This document shows, one piece after another, positions 33,101 to 44,538 of a DNA stretch of 64,000 bases. The notes beneath the pieces were generated by a model. That model ran no database searches and was not told the DNA's origin. It saw only the letters and a list, made by a program, of their open reading frames with translations. The translations under genes and the position numbers were made by a program. Source of the DNA: Cyrtodaria siliqua (lineage: Eukaryota; Mollusca; Bivalvia; Adapedonta; Hiatellidae); the NCBI GenBank assembly GCA_037043455.1, contig JAWPHD010006747.1:1-64000 (forward strand), given 5' to 3'. Every line of letters starts with the position of its first letter. The first letter of the stretch is position 1.

Positions 33101-33290
33101 AAGATAAATTATAGTATACTCTCCTATGCTTGGAGAAAATAAATATGTACCTTTTAATCAAATTATTAGAAGCAGTTTTAAAACAAACTATTATGTTGTT
33201 TATTAATTATTTGAATGTATTTGATACTGAAAGTTTTCTGTTACTGGTATATATACATCATATTGGAGCCATAAGGGCTCATCTGCACAT
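30165..33290. other. Long AT-rich stretch without recognised genes
   Basis: No convincing exon, RNA or complete mobile element is seen. Two diverged blocks share GTTTCGTTTC(A/G)ACAAGGGACA (about 30744 and 31422), an old duplication about 680 bases apart. The short open frames present on both strands have no motif and no coding-like composition. Confidence 0.4.
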
Positions 33291-33319
33291 TTTGGCAAAA
33301 GTGATTTTTTGGACAGTTC

Positions 33320-33890
33320 TCGCCGGGCGCAGCCCGGCGTCGAAGTTGTCCAGTAGTAATCGCTTTTTCGGTCATGGCGGCGATTACCGCAAAAAGTCAA
33401 ATAAAACCGCAAAGTAAACTTTTACAAGTCGTGTAAACAATAAAAACGAGCAAAGCTCGTTTATATTTGAGCGCGAAGCCCCGAAACATTGCTAAAAGAT
33501 TGACATTATTCGCATAGTGAACCCTCAAATCATTCAACTTTTACGACATATTGTTACCGCGTTCTCCATGTCCGGTTAAATTAAACGAGCGAAGCTCGTT
33601 TATTATTAATGAGCTTCGCGCGAAGCGAAGCCCCGAAAACGAGCGAAGCTCGTTTATTATTGAGCTTCGCGCTAAGCGAAGCCCCGAGAAGAAATCATAT
33701 AAAGCTATGCTTATAAAAACCTTATAAACAATTTACGAGAATATGTCGCCGCGTTAAAAATTAACGTAATTCGTGAAACTATTTAAAAACGAGCGAAGCT
33801 CGTTTGCTTTTGAGCTTCGCGCTAAGCAAAGCCCTAAACAATATACAACAACTCATATTTACCTAAGCTTCGCGAAGCGAAGCCCAAAAT
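33320..33890. repeat. Cluster of short GC-rich hairpin repeats
   Basis: Two small hairpins alternate: ACGAGC-GAA-GCTCGT and GCTTCGC-GCTAA-GCGAAGC, the latter followed by CCCGA or similar. Examples lie at 33446-33485, 33583-33690 (two full pairs), 33787-33836 and 33868-33885. A related hairpin GCCGGGC-GCA-GCCCGGC is at 33321-33337. The surrounding DNA is AT-rich. No proteins are encoded. Confidence 0.8.
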
Positions 33891-34880
33891 CTTACGAACA
33901 ATTTACTTACAGACTATGTGGCCCACATCCTTCGCAACATTTCGAATAAGCCTGTAGCGGTAAATGACCGAGTTGGTACGAATGCATTCACCTTAGTTGA
34001 CCTTTACATAGGGAAACTTCCTGTTTTAGAATTGGAAAAAATGAACGAGCACAATATGTAACGTCCAATCAGGTGTCTGTTTACATATTATGCTTGACAC
34101 TGCGGATACATTAGATTCCAAAGCGATTTACACACCGAGCACCGTAAAGAGTTTTAGAAGTGTCAATCAGGCAGTGTATGAATACATAACCTTTCATAAG
34201 TGGTTATAAACTGTACGTAAAACGTATATAACATTACGTCAGAAATTTGTAGTGACTTTATTGAAAAAAAATTGTTCGCCAAGTTTTAAAACTCTTAGTT
34301 TGAACACGTTTCATTGAATAATAGCCGCACTATTTTATGCCGTAGTTTATGGTGGGCGCTAAAACGGGATAAAACCCGAGATCCGGGACAAACCGGGACC
34401 GCGGACCACTATTATTATTGACTTCATATTATTATATACATGTATTATATATTTATAAGAGCCTGTCTGTTTGTCATTGAATGTTTTAATGTAAACATAT
34501 TAATTTGAGTTGCATAAACAAAATCAAATTATGCTATAGTGCCATTCATTATACAACTGGATCAAAATCTTATAGTGAAACACATGGCAGCCAGGAAAAC
34601 TTTAATATATACTTTAAGTAATAGATAGAGTATATGGTGTCATTGAGTTGGTTAATTTAAACATCGAGATGGGCGTATCCCATCGAGGTGTTAAAATTAA
34701 CCATACTCTATTTGTTTTATAGCATGTCCATTTTAGCTCCCTGCCATACTCTAACTTGTTATTCTAACTGTTATTCTGACAGGTCTTATTTTCAATTAAA
34801 CGATTTACCGATTTACACCTGTGCTATTACAAAGATAATTTTCAGTGACCATGCTATAAAGAGGTGTTAAAGTGCGTCTT
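33891..34880. other. Non-coding, with one inverted repeat at 34626-34710
   Basis: TAGAGTATATGG / CCATACTCTA and GGTTAATTTAAACATCGAGATGGG / CCCATCGAGGTGTTAAAATTAACC make a ~85-base hairpin centred on GCGTAT. The rest shows nothing recognisable. Confidence 0.55.
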
Positions 34881-36113
34881 TAATGTGTAGCTGCTTTTTC
34901 TTTAGAAAGATCGGACGAGTTCGGAAAACCAGCGATATGGGATAATAACAACAGAGTTATGGCCGTTGTTTTTCTGGAATAAAGCTATATTCTGCCTTGT
35001 GAACGGGCGCTTGTGAACACTCTAGCACCTTCATTTATTACTTGATCTTAGCCACACTTAATAAAGAGTGTTAATATCAATGTAAGCTCAGACAATTTTG
35101 TAAACCAGTAAAATCGTATTAGTAACACTGGAGTTACGGCCCTTCTTTTAGTAGAAAATGCTGTATTTTGCCTCATTAAGACGATAGGACTTTCATTTGG
35201 CCAGATGTTAATAAAACTTGGCAGGGATGATCAGTACCAAATATAGTTATCTATATCGTCACCGTGTTCCAGTTGAATGAATTTTGGCAGAATTATGGCC
35301 CTGTAAAGGTCTTAATACACAAACTTTGTCCGGACTTTTTTTTCCTGAACCCCTTGTCGGATTTCAGCGAAACTTTGCAGGGATGATCAGTACCAGGCCT
35401 TGTGGTGCATATCATCACTATGTTCTGCTAGAATGATTTTTTGGCTGAGTTATGGCCCTTTAACGGTTTTACTACACGAACTTTATCTGGACTATTTCTC
35501 TTCAACCCTTGGCTGGATTTCCTTGAAACTTTTCAGGGATGATCAGTACTAAGCCTAGTTATGCATGTCATCGCCGTATTTTGTTTGAAAGATTTGTGGC
35601 TGAGTTATGGCCCTTTAAAGGTTTTAATATACACATTTTGTCCAGACTACGTTCTCCTGAACCCCTGACCGGAGTTCAGTGAAACTTTGCAGGGATGATC
35701 AGTACCAGACCTAGTTGTGCATGCGGTGCATGTCATCGCTGTCATCGCCGTGTTTCGGTTGAATGATTTTTGCGGAGTTATAGCCCTTTAAAGGTTTTGA
35801 TACACAAACTTTATAAAGACTAGTCTCTTCTGAACCGACCCTTCTGAACTCCTTTTCCGAATTTTAACGAATTTTGGCAGGATGAGGAGAACCAAGCTTA
35901 GTTGCGCCTAACATCGCTTAGTTCTGGTTCAATGAGTTATGGCCTAATATACACAAATTGTATCCAGACAATTTTTTCTGAACCCTTTGCTGGATTTCAG
36001 TAAAACTTGGCAGGAATGATCAGTACCAAGCCTAGTTGCGCATTTTGTTGTCGTGTTCCCCATCAAAGACTCCATATAGCCAGTAAAGCGATACAGGACC
36101 TCTTGGGCCTCTT
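34880..36113 (+). mobile_element. GAGTTATGGCCC tandem-repeat element, copy 1
   Basis: About seven diverged units of 155-170 bases (cores near 34964, 35130, 35290, 35446, 35601, 35774, 35930) share GAGTTATGGCCC, GGATTTCAG(T)GAAACTT, GCAGGGATGATCAGTACC and AGGTTTTAATACAC. It ends in an imperfect hairpin AGGACC-TCTT-GGGCCT followed by CTTATT, matching the end of the element at 59285-61004. The left limit is unclear. Confidence 0.65.
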
Positions 36114-36179
36114 ATTTTTATACAGATTCAAAACATGTTTCTATTTAAACGGGTTAATGTTCAGTTAGTCATCAGATGT

Positions 36180-38380
36180 ACAATAGTAAGCAGAAAGGTC
36201 TTATCTCGAATATTTGTAGGATGCAGAAATCAAGAGTTTTTGTAAAAAGTACAAAGAGGTTTTATCCCTTACAGGTCCAAAGAGGTTTTGTATTAAGTCC
36301 AATGAAATATTGCTCAAGTCCAACGAGGTTTTATCACTTTCAGTTTGATGATATTTTAAGCCTAACCGTCCTAATTTTTTAAGGATGTTTAGGTCTAAAG
36401 AGTAAGAGGTTTTATAATAAGTCCAAGAGATTTTGCTCAAGACCATACAGGTTTTATCCCTCCATATTTTTGAAGATATATAGGTCTAAAGAGGTTTTAG
36501 AAAGTACAAAGAGGAGTTGTATCAAAGAGTTTTAGTAAAAGTCCAAAGAGATTTTATCCTTCCTAATGTGTAGGATATTAAGGTCAAAAGAGATATGGAA
36601 CATCCAAAGAGGTTTTGTATTAAGTTCAAGGAGATTTTGCTCAAGTCCAACGAGGTTTAATCACTTTCAATTTGGTGATATTTTAAGTCCAAAGAGTTTT
36701 GTAAAAGTCCAAAGAGGTTTTATTTCCTCCAGTGGTAATGGCTTTTAAGTCCAAGGAGTTTTTGTAAAAGTCCGAAGAGGTTTTATTTCCTCCAGTTTTA
36801 ATGGTTTTCAAGTCCAAAGAGTTTTTGTAAAAGTCCAAAGAGGTTTTGTCCGCTCCAATTTTAATGATTTTAAAGTCTAAAGAGTTTTTGTAAAAGTCCA
36901 AAGAGGTTTTATTTCCTCCAGTTTTAATGGTTTTCAAGTCCAAAGAGTTTTTGTAAACGTCCAAAGAGGTTTTGTCCCCTCCAGTTTTAATGATTTTAAA
37001 GTCTAAAGAGTGTTTGTAAAAAACAAAGAGGTTTTATTTCCTCCAGCTTTTATAATGGTTTTCAAGTCCAAAGAGTTTTTGTAAAAGTCGAAAGAGGTTT
37101 TGTCCCCTCCAATTTTAATGATTTTAAAGTCTAAAGAGTTTTTGTAAAAGTCCAAAGAGTTTTTATTTCCTCCAGTTTTAATGGTTTTCAAGTCCAAAGA
37201 GTTTTTGTAAACGTCCAAAGAGGTTTTGTCCCCTCCAGTTTTAATATTTTAAAGTCTAAAGAGTGTTTGTAAAAAACAAAGAGGTTTTATTTCCTCCAGC
37301 TTTAATGGTTTTCAAGTCCAAAGAGTTTTTGTAAAAGTCCAAAGAGGTTTTGTCCCCTCCAATTTTAATGATTTTAAATTCTAAAGAGTTTTGTAAAAAT
37401 ATTTTTTAGTTTTATCCCTCCATATTTTTGAAGATATTTAGATCTTAGAGGTTTTTGAAAGTCCAAAGATATTTTGCTCAAGTCTAAAGGGGTTTTATTG
37501 CTTTCAGTTTGGTGATATTTTAAGTCCAAAGAGTTTTTGTAAAAGTCCAAAGAGGTTTTATTTCCTCCAGTTTTAATGTTTTTTAAGTCCAAAGAGTTTT
37601 TGTAAAAGTCCAAAGAGGTTATGTCCGCTCTAATTTTAATGATTTTAAAGTCTAAAGAGTTTTTGTAAAAGTCCAAAGAGGTTTTATTTCCTCCAGTTTT
37701 AATGGTTTTCAAGTCCAAAGAGTTTTTTGTAAAATTCCAAAGAGGTTTTGTCCCCTCCAATTTTAATGATTTTAAAGTCTAAAGAGTTTTTGTAAAAAAC
37801 AAAGAGGTTTTGTTTCCTCCAGCTTTAATGGTTTTCAAGTCCAAAGAGTTTTTGTAAAAGTCGAAAGAGGTTTTGTCCCCTCCAATTTTAATGATTTTAA
37901 AGTCTAAAGAGTTTTTGTAAAAGTCCAAAGAGGTTTTATTTCCTCCAGTTTTAATGGTTTTCAAGTCCAAAGAGTTTTTGTAAACATCCAAAGAGGTTTT
38001 GTCCCCTCCAGTTTTAATGATTTTAAAGTCTAAAGAGTGTTTGTAAAAAACAAAGAGGTTTTATTTCCTCCAGCTTTAATGGTTTTCAAGTCCAAAGAGT
38101 TTTTGTAAAAGTCCAAAGAGGTTTTGTCCCCTCCAATTTTAATGATTTTAAATTCTAAAGAGTTTTGTAAAAATATTTTTTAGTTTTATCCCTTCATATT
38201 TTTGAAAATATTTAGATCTTAGAGGTTTTTGAAAGTCCAAAGATATTTTGCTCAAGTCTAAAGGGGTTTTATTGCTTTCAGTTTGGTGATATTTTAAGTC
38301 CAAAGAGTTTTTGTAAAAGTCCAAAGAGGTTTTATTTCCTCCAGTTTTAATGTTTTTTAAGTCCAAAGAGTTTTTGTAAA
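36180..38380. repeat. 63-bp minisatellite, left segment
   Basis: Units contain GTCCAAAGAGTTTTTGTAAA, AGTCCAAAGAGGTTTT and CTCCAGTTTTAATG. Two unit types alternate (TTTCCTCCAG...GGTTTTCAAG and TCCCCTCCAA...GATTTTAAAG), giving a 126-bp dimer. A longer order of about 774 bases is also seen: an atypical CTAAAGAGTTTTGTAAAAAT occurs at 37381 and 38155. The 5' part (36180-36700) is more degenerate. The 63-bp unit is 21 codons long, so open frames of Lys/Asn/Asp/Leu repeats persist on the minus strand; they contain stops and are not regarded as a gene. Confidence 0.9.
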
Positions 38381-38929
38381 GGGGGCACTCCTCAGTTTCG
38401 CATGAATGTCCATAAAAAAATATCGCATAAGAGAGCGGCTTTATATAAATCGGGTTATAGGAGGCAACTTTTTAGAGAGGAAATGACTTCTGATTGCAAA
38501 TTTCAGACCTTTTTCATGCTATGGAAAAAAAACAGACCGAAAGAAAAAAGTTTGCAAAAAAGCTGTTAAAAAGGCTATTTCAGTGTTATCTTAAAAAGGT
38601 GCTGTTAGGCCAATTTTTGGACAATCGCAATAATACGTATGTCAAGACGTCCGGAATAAATTCGCGAAATGGAAAAAGGGGCGTTTCAATTTTTTTTAAC
38701 GGACAACTTTCCCTTAAGGGTCAAACCTTTTTTTACTAAAACAGTCAAATGAAGGATTTTTTGTCTGTATTTCAACATATTTTCAAATTTTGTTACCATG
38801 CGGTTTGTTTGCGAAGAGAACTACTTCGGTTAGAATGTAACTTGTCGATAAGGCAAACCCGCATTGCTACGAAACCCAGATTATGAACACCTCGGTAAAA
38901 TATGTATATTGTAATACTCCGCGATGCAC

Positions 38930-39255
38930 CGTATCTTGAGATATCTCGATATATGTCTAATTTATCTTGAGATACTCCATGTTGAGATATCACATTTTAT
39001 CTTGAGATATCTCAATTTATATTGAGATATTTGTATTGAGATATCTCAATTAATCTCAAGATATCTCAAGATATCTCAAGATATCTTGAGATAACTGTCT
39101 TGAGATATCTTAAGTTGTTTTGAGATAATTATCTTGAGATATCTCAATGTGTCTTGAGTCATTGATATCACAAAATAAATAGAGATATATCTTACAATTT
39201 CTCAAGATGTATCGCAACTTATCGTGAGATATCTAACTTGCGATATCTCAAGATC
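38930..39255. repeat. Block of TTGAGATATCTCAA palindromes (unit 1)
   Basis: Around 20 overlapping variants of TATCTTGAGATATCTCAAGA within ~325 bases, many being perfect palindromes around GATATC. The block returns in unit 2 at about 40042-40367. It could form multiple hairpins or bind a dimeric protein repeatedly; function unknown. Confidence 0.85.
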
Positions 39256-39480
39256 CCATGTGTCTTGCGGTTGGTATATGCAATTTTAGTAGGATTTTCT
39301 AAGTCTGAGGTGGGCTTTTTGCCATTTAAAAACTAACCATTGGTGTAATTCTTGGGTTTGCCATAACACTGTTTCAATATATGTACAGTTTGCTAATGGT
39401 AACGTCCCATTTAAGTACTGGTTGCTATGGTATTTTGATGTCATAGTAAAATGACGTTAAACATAGAATAGCATGTCGGG

Positions 39481-39502
39481 TGACGTCATGTCACATGACG
39501 TC
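39481..39502. promoter_or_regulatory. Inverted pair of CRE-like TGACGTCA sites
   Basis: TGACGTCATGTCACATGACG followed by TC forms an inverted pair centred on TCA, and the same pair is at 40593-40614 in unit 2. TGACGTCA is the consensus for CREB/ATF bZIP factors. Whether it is bound is unknown. A third TGACGTTA-like site is at 39452. Confidence 0.4.
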
Positions 39503-41596
39503 ATTATGTCGTGTCGCGTTAAAATAAAATAAAATCGCATAAGATAGCGGCTTTATATAAATCGGGTTATAGGAGGCAACTTTTTAGAGAGGAAATGACT
39601 TCTGATTGCAAATTTCAGACCTTTTTCATGCTATGGAAAAAAAACAGACCGAAAGAAAAAAGTTTGCAAAAAAGCTGTTAAAAAGGCTATTTCAGTGTTA
39701 TCTTAAAAAGGTGCTGTTAGGCCAATTTTTGGACAATCGCAATAATACGTATGTCAAGACGTCCGGAATAAATTCGCGAAATGGAAAAAGGGGCGTTTCA
39801 ATTTTTTTTAACGGACAACTTTCCCTTAAGGGTCAAACCTTTTTTTACTAAAACAGTCAAATGAAGGATTTTTTGTCTGTATTTCAACATATTTTCAAAT
39901 TTTGTTACCATTCGGTTTGTTTGCGAAGAGAACTACTTCGGTTAGAATGTAACTTGTCGATAAGGCAAACCCGCATTGCTACGAAACCCAGATTATGAAC
40001 ACCTCGGTAAAATATGTATATTGTAATACTCCGCGATGCACCGTATCTTGAGATATCTCGATATATGTCTAATTTATCTTGAGATACTCCATGTTGAGAT
40101 ATCACATTTTATCTTGAGATATCTCAATTTATATTGAGATATTTGTATTGAGATATCTCAATTAATCTCAAGATATCTCAAGATATCTCAAGTTATCTTG
40201 AGATAACTGTCTTGAGATATCTTAAGTTGTTTTGAGATAATTATCTTGAGATATCTCAATGTGTCTTGAGTCATTGATATCACAAAATAAATAGAGATAT
40301 ATCTTACAATTTCTCAAGATGTATCGCAACTTATCGTGAGATATCTAACTTGCGATATCTCAAGATCCCATGTGTCTTGCGGTTGGTATATGCAATTTTA
40401 GTAGGATTTTCTAAGTCTGAGGTGGGCTTTTTGCCATTTAAAAACTAACCATTGGTGTAATTCTTGGGTTTGCCATAACACTGTTTCAATATATGTACAG
40501 TTTGCTAATGGTAACGTCCCATTTAAGTACTGGTTGCTATGGTATTTTGATGTCATAGTAAAATGACGTTAAACATAGAATAGCATGTCGGGTGACGTCA
40601 TGTCACATGACGTCATTATGTCGTGTCGCGTTAAAATAAAAAAAAATCGCATAAGATAGCGGCTTTATATAAATCGGGTTATAGGAGGCAACTTTTTAGA
40701 GAGGAAATGACTTCTGATTGCAAATTTCAGACCTTTTTCATGCTATGGAAAAAAAACAGACCGAAAGAAAAAAGTTTGCAAAAAAGCTGTTAAAAAGGCT
40801 ATTTCAGTGTTATCTTAAAAAGGTGCTGTTAGGCCAATTTTTGGACAATCGCAATAATACGTATGTCAAGACGTCCGGAATAAATTCGCGAAATGGAAAA
40901 AGGGGCGTTTCAATTTTTTTTAACGGACAACTTTCCCTTAAGGGGGCACTCCTCAGTTTCGCATGAATGTCCATGGTGTAAATCAGAAAGAAATCAACTA
41001 AGCATCTTTTAGGTCCATTGATGGTCTTTATAATAATTATGAAGCACATGTTTGATGTTTTTTTCAGTTTTGATTACTTCTAACTTTATTTTGGTGTATT
41101 GGAATATGCATTCTTTGGGTTTTTTGGAGGCTATAAATAGAAAAATGTGAACCAATCAAAAACTTTCTAAAAGTAGTTAAAATGGCTGATTTTCACTGAC
41201 GAGGAGATCAGCGTGGAATAACTTTTTAAAATGCCGGACTAGGTATGTAACATTTAGCATTTCCTGATATGCAAGAGCATTATGAGTGCAGACATGACCC
41301 TGATATGTGTAGGAATTTTTTTTATTTTTATTTATTGACATTTGAAATATTGCTAAAATTGCATTTTTAGCTTGTTTTAAGGGGTGGGGTAATCTTAAAG
41401 AAATGGGACTAAAGTTGTACAGAAAATGCTTTTTGATACTTTTATTTGGTATGGAAACATGGGTAATTTTATTGTCTTCTAAGAAATGTATGACACAATG
41501 ATGATGTGATTTATTTTTGCTCAAGGATTCAGGCTAAGAGCTTGTCAAGTGTTTGATGATTGAGAAATGTACATTAAACTGTGGAGTGCCCCCAAA

Positions 41597-43735
41597 AGTC
41601 CAAAGAGGTTATGTCCGCTCTAATTTTAATGATTTTAAAGTCTAAAGAGTTTTTGTAAAAGTCCAAAGAGGTTTTATTTCCTCCAGTTTTAATGGTTTTC
41701 AAGTCCAAAGATTTTTTTGTAAAAGTCCAAAGAGGTTTTGTCCCCTCCAATTTTAATGATTTTAAAGTCTAAAGAGTTTTTGTAAAAAACAAAGAGGTTT
41801 TGTTTCCTCCAGATTTAATGGTTTTCAAGTCCAAAGAGTTTTTGTAAAAGTCCAAAAAGGTTTTGTCCCCTCAAATTTTAATGATTTTAAAGTCTAAAGA
41901 GTTTTGTAAAAATATTTTTTAGTTTTATCCCTCCATATTTTTGAAGATATTTAGATCTTAAGAGGTTTTTGAAAGTCCAAAGAGGTTTTGTATTAAGTCC
42001 AAAGATATTTTGTTCAAGTCTAAAAGGGTTTTATCGCTTTCAGTTTGGTGATATTTTCAGTCCAAAGAGTTTTTGTGAAAGTCCAAAGAGGTTTTATTTC
42101 CTCTTGTTTTAATGATATTTAAGTCCAAAGAGTTTTTGTTCAAGTCCAAAGGGGTTTTATTTCCTCCAATTTTAATTATATTTAAGTCCAAAGAGTTTTT
42201 GTAAAAGTCCAAAGAGGTTTTGTGCCTTCCAGTTTTAAAGATTTTTAAGTCCAAAGAGATTTTGTAAACGTCCAAAATGTTTTTTGTAAAAGTTTTTGTA
42301 AAAGTCCAAAGAGTTGTGTGCCCTCTGGTTTTAATGATTTTAAAGTCCAAAGAGTTTTTGTAAAAGTCCAACGAGGTTTTATTTCCTCCATTTTTAATGA
42401 CGTTTAAGTCCAAATATTTTTTGTAAAAATCCAAAGAGGTTTTGTCCCTCCAGTTTCAATGATTTTAAAGTCCAAAGAGTTTGTGTAAAAGTCCAAAGAG
42501 TTGTGTGCCCTCTGGTTTTAATGATTTTAAAGTCCAAAGAGTTTTTGTAAAAGACCAGAAAGGTTTTGTGTCCTCCAGTTTTAATGATTTTAAAGTCCAA
42601 AGAGTTTTTGTAAAAGTCCAAAGAGGTTTTATTTCCTCCACTTTCAATGACATTTAAGTCCAGGGAGTTTTTGTAAGTTTATATCCAAAGAGGTTTTGTC
42701 CCTCCAGTTTTAATGATTTTAAAGTCCAAAGAGTTTTTGTAAAAGTCTTTGTAAAAGTCCAAAGGGTTTTGTACCCTCCTGTGTTAATGATTTTAAAGTG
42801 TGCAAAGAGTTCTTTAAAAGTCCAAAGAGGTTTTGTGCCTTCCAGTTTTAATGATTTTAAAGTCCAAAGAGGTTTTGTGCCTTCCAGTTTTAATGATTTT
42901 ATAGTCCAAATAGATTTTGTAAACGTCCAAAATGTTTTTGTAAAAGTCCAAAGAGTTGTGTGCCCTCTGGTTTTAATGATTTTAAAGTCCAAAGAGTTTT
43001 TGTAAAAGTCCAAAGAGGTTTTGTGTCCTCCAGTTTTAATGATTTTAAAGTCCAAAGAGTTTTTGTAAAAGTCCAAAGAGGTTTTATTTCCTCCATTTTC
43101 AATGACATTTAAGTCCAAAGAGTTTTTGTAAAAATCCAAAGAGGTTTTGTCCCTCCAGTTTTAATGATTTTAAAGTCTAAATATTTTTTGTAAAAGTCTT
43201 TGTAAAAGTCCAAAGGGTTTTGTACCCTCCGGTTTTAATGATTTTAAAGTGTGCAAAGAGTTTTTTAAAAGTCCAAAGAGGTTTTGTGCCTTCCAGTTTT
43301 AATGATTTTAAAGTCCAAAGAGGTTTTGTGCCTTCCAGTTTTAATGATTTTAAAGTCCAAAAAGATTTTGTAAACGTCAAAAAAGTTTTTGTAAAAGTCC
43401 AAAGAGTTGTGTGCCCTCTGATTGTAATGATTTTAAAGTCCAAAGAGTTTTTGTAAAAGTCCAAAGAGGTTTTATTTCCTCCCTTTCAATGACATTTAAG
43501 TCCAAAGAGTTTTTGTAAAAATCCAAAGAGGTTTTGTCCCCTCCAGTTTAATGATTTTAAAGTCCAAAGAGTTTTTGTAAAAGTTTTTGTAAAAGTTCAA
43601 AGGGTTTTGTACCCTCCGGTTTTATGATTTTAAAGTGTGCAAAGAGTTTTTTAAAAGTCAAAAGAGGTTTTGTGCCTTCCAGTTTTAATGATTTGAAAGT
43701 CCAAAGAGGTTTTGTGCCTTCCAGTTTTAATGACT
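41597..43735. repeat. 63-bp minisatellite, right segment
   Basis: Continuation of the array after the insertion. Units are more mixed here, with extra variants such as GTGCCTTCCAGTTTTAATG and GTGCCCTCTGGTTTTAATG. A higher order of ~450 bases is visible: GTACCCTCC(T/G)G(T)GTTAATG with AAAGTGTGCAAAGAG recurs near 42770, 43221 and 43609. Array decay ends at about 43735. Confidence 0.9.
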
Positions 43736-43997
43736 CAATTTTACACGTGCACAGTTGTAATGTTTTCAACTTGTCAATCAAAATGACTAAACCATTACAA
43801 ATACAGCACTCCTTGACATTGAATTTGCCCAATACTATACAAAGGCGATTGGCTGCAATAACCAAACAAGGGCCATGCTCATGCCGTGTAATAATGCTAT
43901 TTTTTGGTTGGTTCGAGCTGTTGTTATTTTTACTGAAAAATGCAATGCCTTAAAACTTCTTGCACGCGCCTAGTTGGATAAATCGCTATTGTACAAA

Positions 43998-44104
43998 ACA
44001 TTTATAGCATATTTTTCTCGTATGCCATTTATACTGCACTCTCGGGCTACGGCCCTCGAGAACCAGTATAAATAGCATATACTCGAAAAACTATGCTTTA
44101 AATA
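43998..44104. mobile_element. Foldback element, about 107 bp
   Basis: AAACATTTATAGCATA...TATGCCATTTATACTG is mirrored by CCAGTATAAATAGCATAT...CTATGCTTTAAATATT. The centre CTCTCGGGCTACGGCCCTCGAG forms a GC-rich loop-stem. Confidence 0.7.
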
Positions 44105-44328
44105 TTACATAGTGCCTGGCCAGTATGAAAGTATGAATAAAGCAATAAAAGATACAATGTCATACAATTTCAATTACTATGCCATCATTTTCTCAGGAGA
44201 ATTTTATTGATACACTACTAATATTAATAGTTCACTTTAATTACATTTATGAAATATAAACTTGATATTAACATGGAAACTGTTTTGAGGCAAAATCATA
44301 AATATGATTGACAAAATTTTAATGTGGT

Positions 44329-44538
44329 TCAATATACTCCAAATTTATATTTCTCATCCATATTAAAGATGTTGATCCATCCATTAACCATACTGACATC
44401 AGGTGAAGGGAAGCGTAGTAACATACCTCGTAGGACAAATTTCAAACGGCAAGTGTAGCTGCTACCTGAAGAAACAACTAAAATATGCACCCAACGTTTT
44501 AACATGGCGTTGAAGCTGCTAAATGTATCCTCCGCCAA
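44329..44538 (-). CDS. Doubtful first exon, MAEDTFSSFNAMLKRW...
   Basis: A minus-strand ATG at 44538 opens a frame beginning MAEDTFSSFNAMLKRWVHIL with mixed, coding-like composition. A GAG|GTATGTTAC donor lies after about 38 codons (near 44424), so only the first part might be exonic. No downstream exon or family match is apparent, and the gene would have to read into the minisatellite. Recorded as a candidate only. Confidence 0.2.
   Translation of the reverse strand: MAEDTFSSFNAMLKRWVHILVVSSGSSYTCRLKFVLRGMLLRFPSPDVSMVNGWINIFNMDEKYKFGVY

Larger units (their letters stand above)
38414..40941. repeat. 1112-bp tandem repeat, 2.3 nearly identical copies
   Basis: Corresponding positions (for example TTTTTCATGCTATGG at 38510, 39622 and 40734) are exactly 1112 bases apart, with only a handful of differences (AGAGAGCGG/AGATAGCGG, CCATGCGG/CCATTCGG). 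Each full unit contains an AT-rich part, a block of TTGAGATATC palindromes and a TGACGTCA pair. An 81-codon frame starting at a TTG codon recurs per unit but has no motif, so it is not called a gene. Near identity means very recent duplication or an assembly artefact. Confidence 0.85.
38381..41593. mobile_element. TIR insertion in the minisatellite, carrying a 1112-bp tandem array
   Basis: The insertion begins GGGGGCACTCCTCAGTTT and ends AAACTGTGGAGTGCCCCC, an 18-bp TIR with one mismatch. The minisatellite resumes immediately on both sides, with AAA probably duplicated. After the first 33 bases comes an array: unit 1 at 38414-39525, unit 2 to about 40637, unit 3 truncated at 40941. At 40942 the same left end, GGGGGCACTCC, starts again and runs to 41593, giving an uninterrupted 652-bp TIR element. 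No transposase is present. Confidence 0.75.

Noticed and set aside
38494..38739. Repeated 81-codon frame in each 1112-bp unit (also at 39606 and 40718)
   Set aside because: It starts at TTG, has no motif, and its three-fold presence only reflects the DNA repeat. The ATG just upstream gives a different, 28-codon frame.
36683..43465. Lys/Asn/Asp-rich repeat protein on the minus strand of the 63-bp array
   Set aside because: Stops interrupt it repeatedly, unit variants change frame, and both strands have similar frames. Best explained by the 21-codon period.
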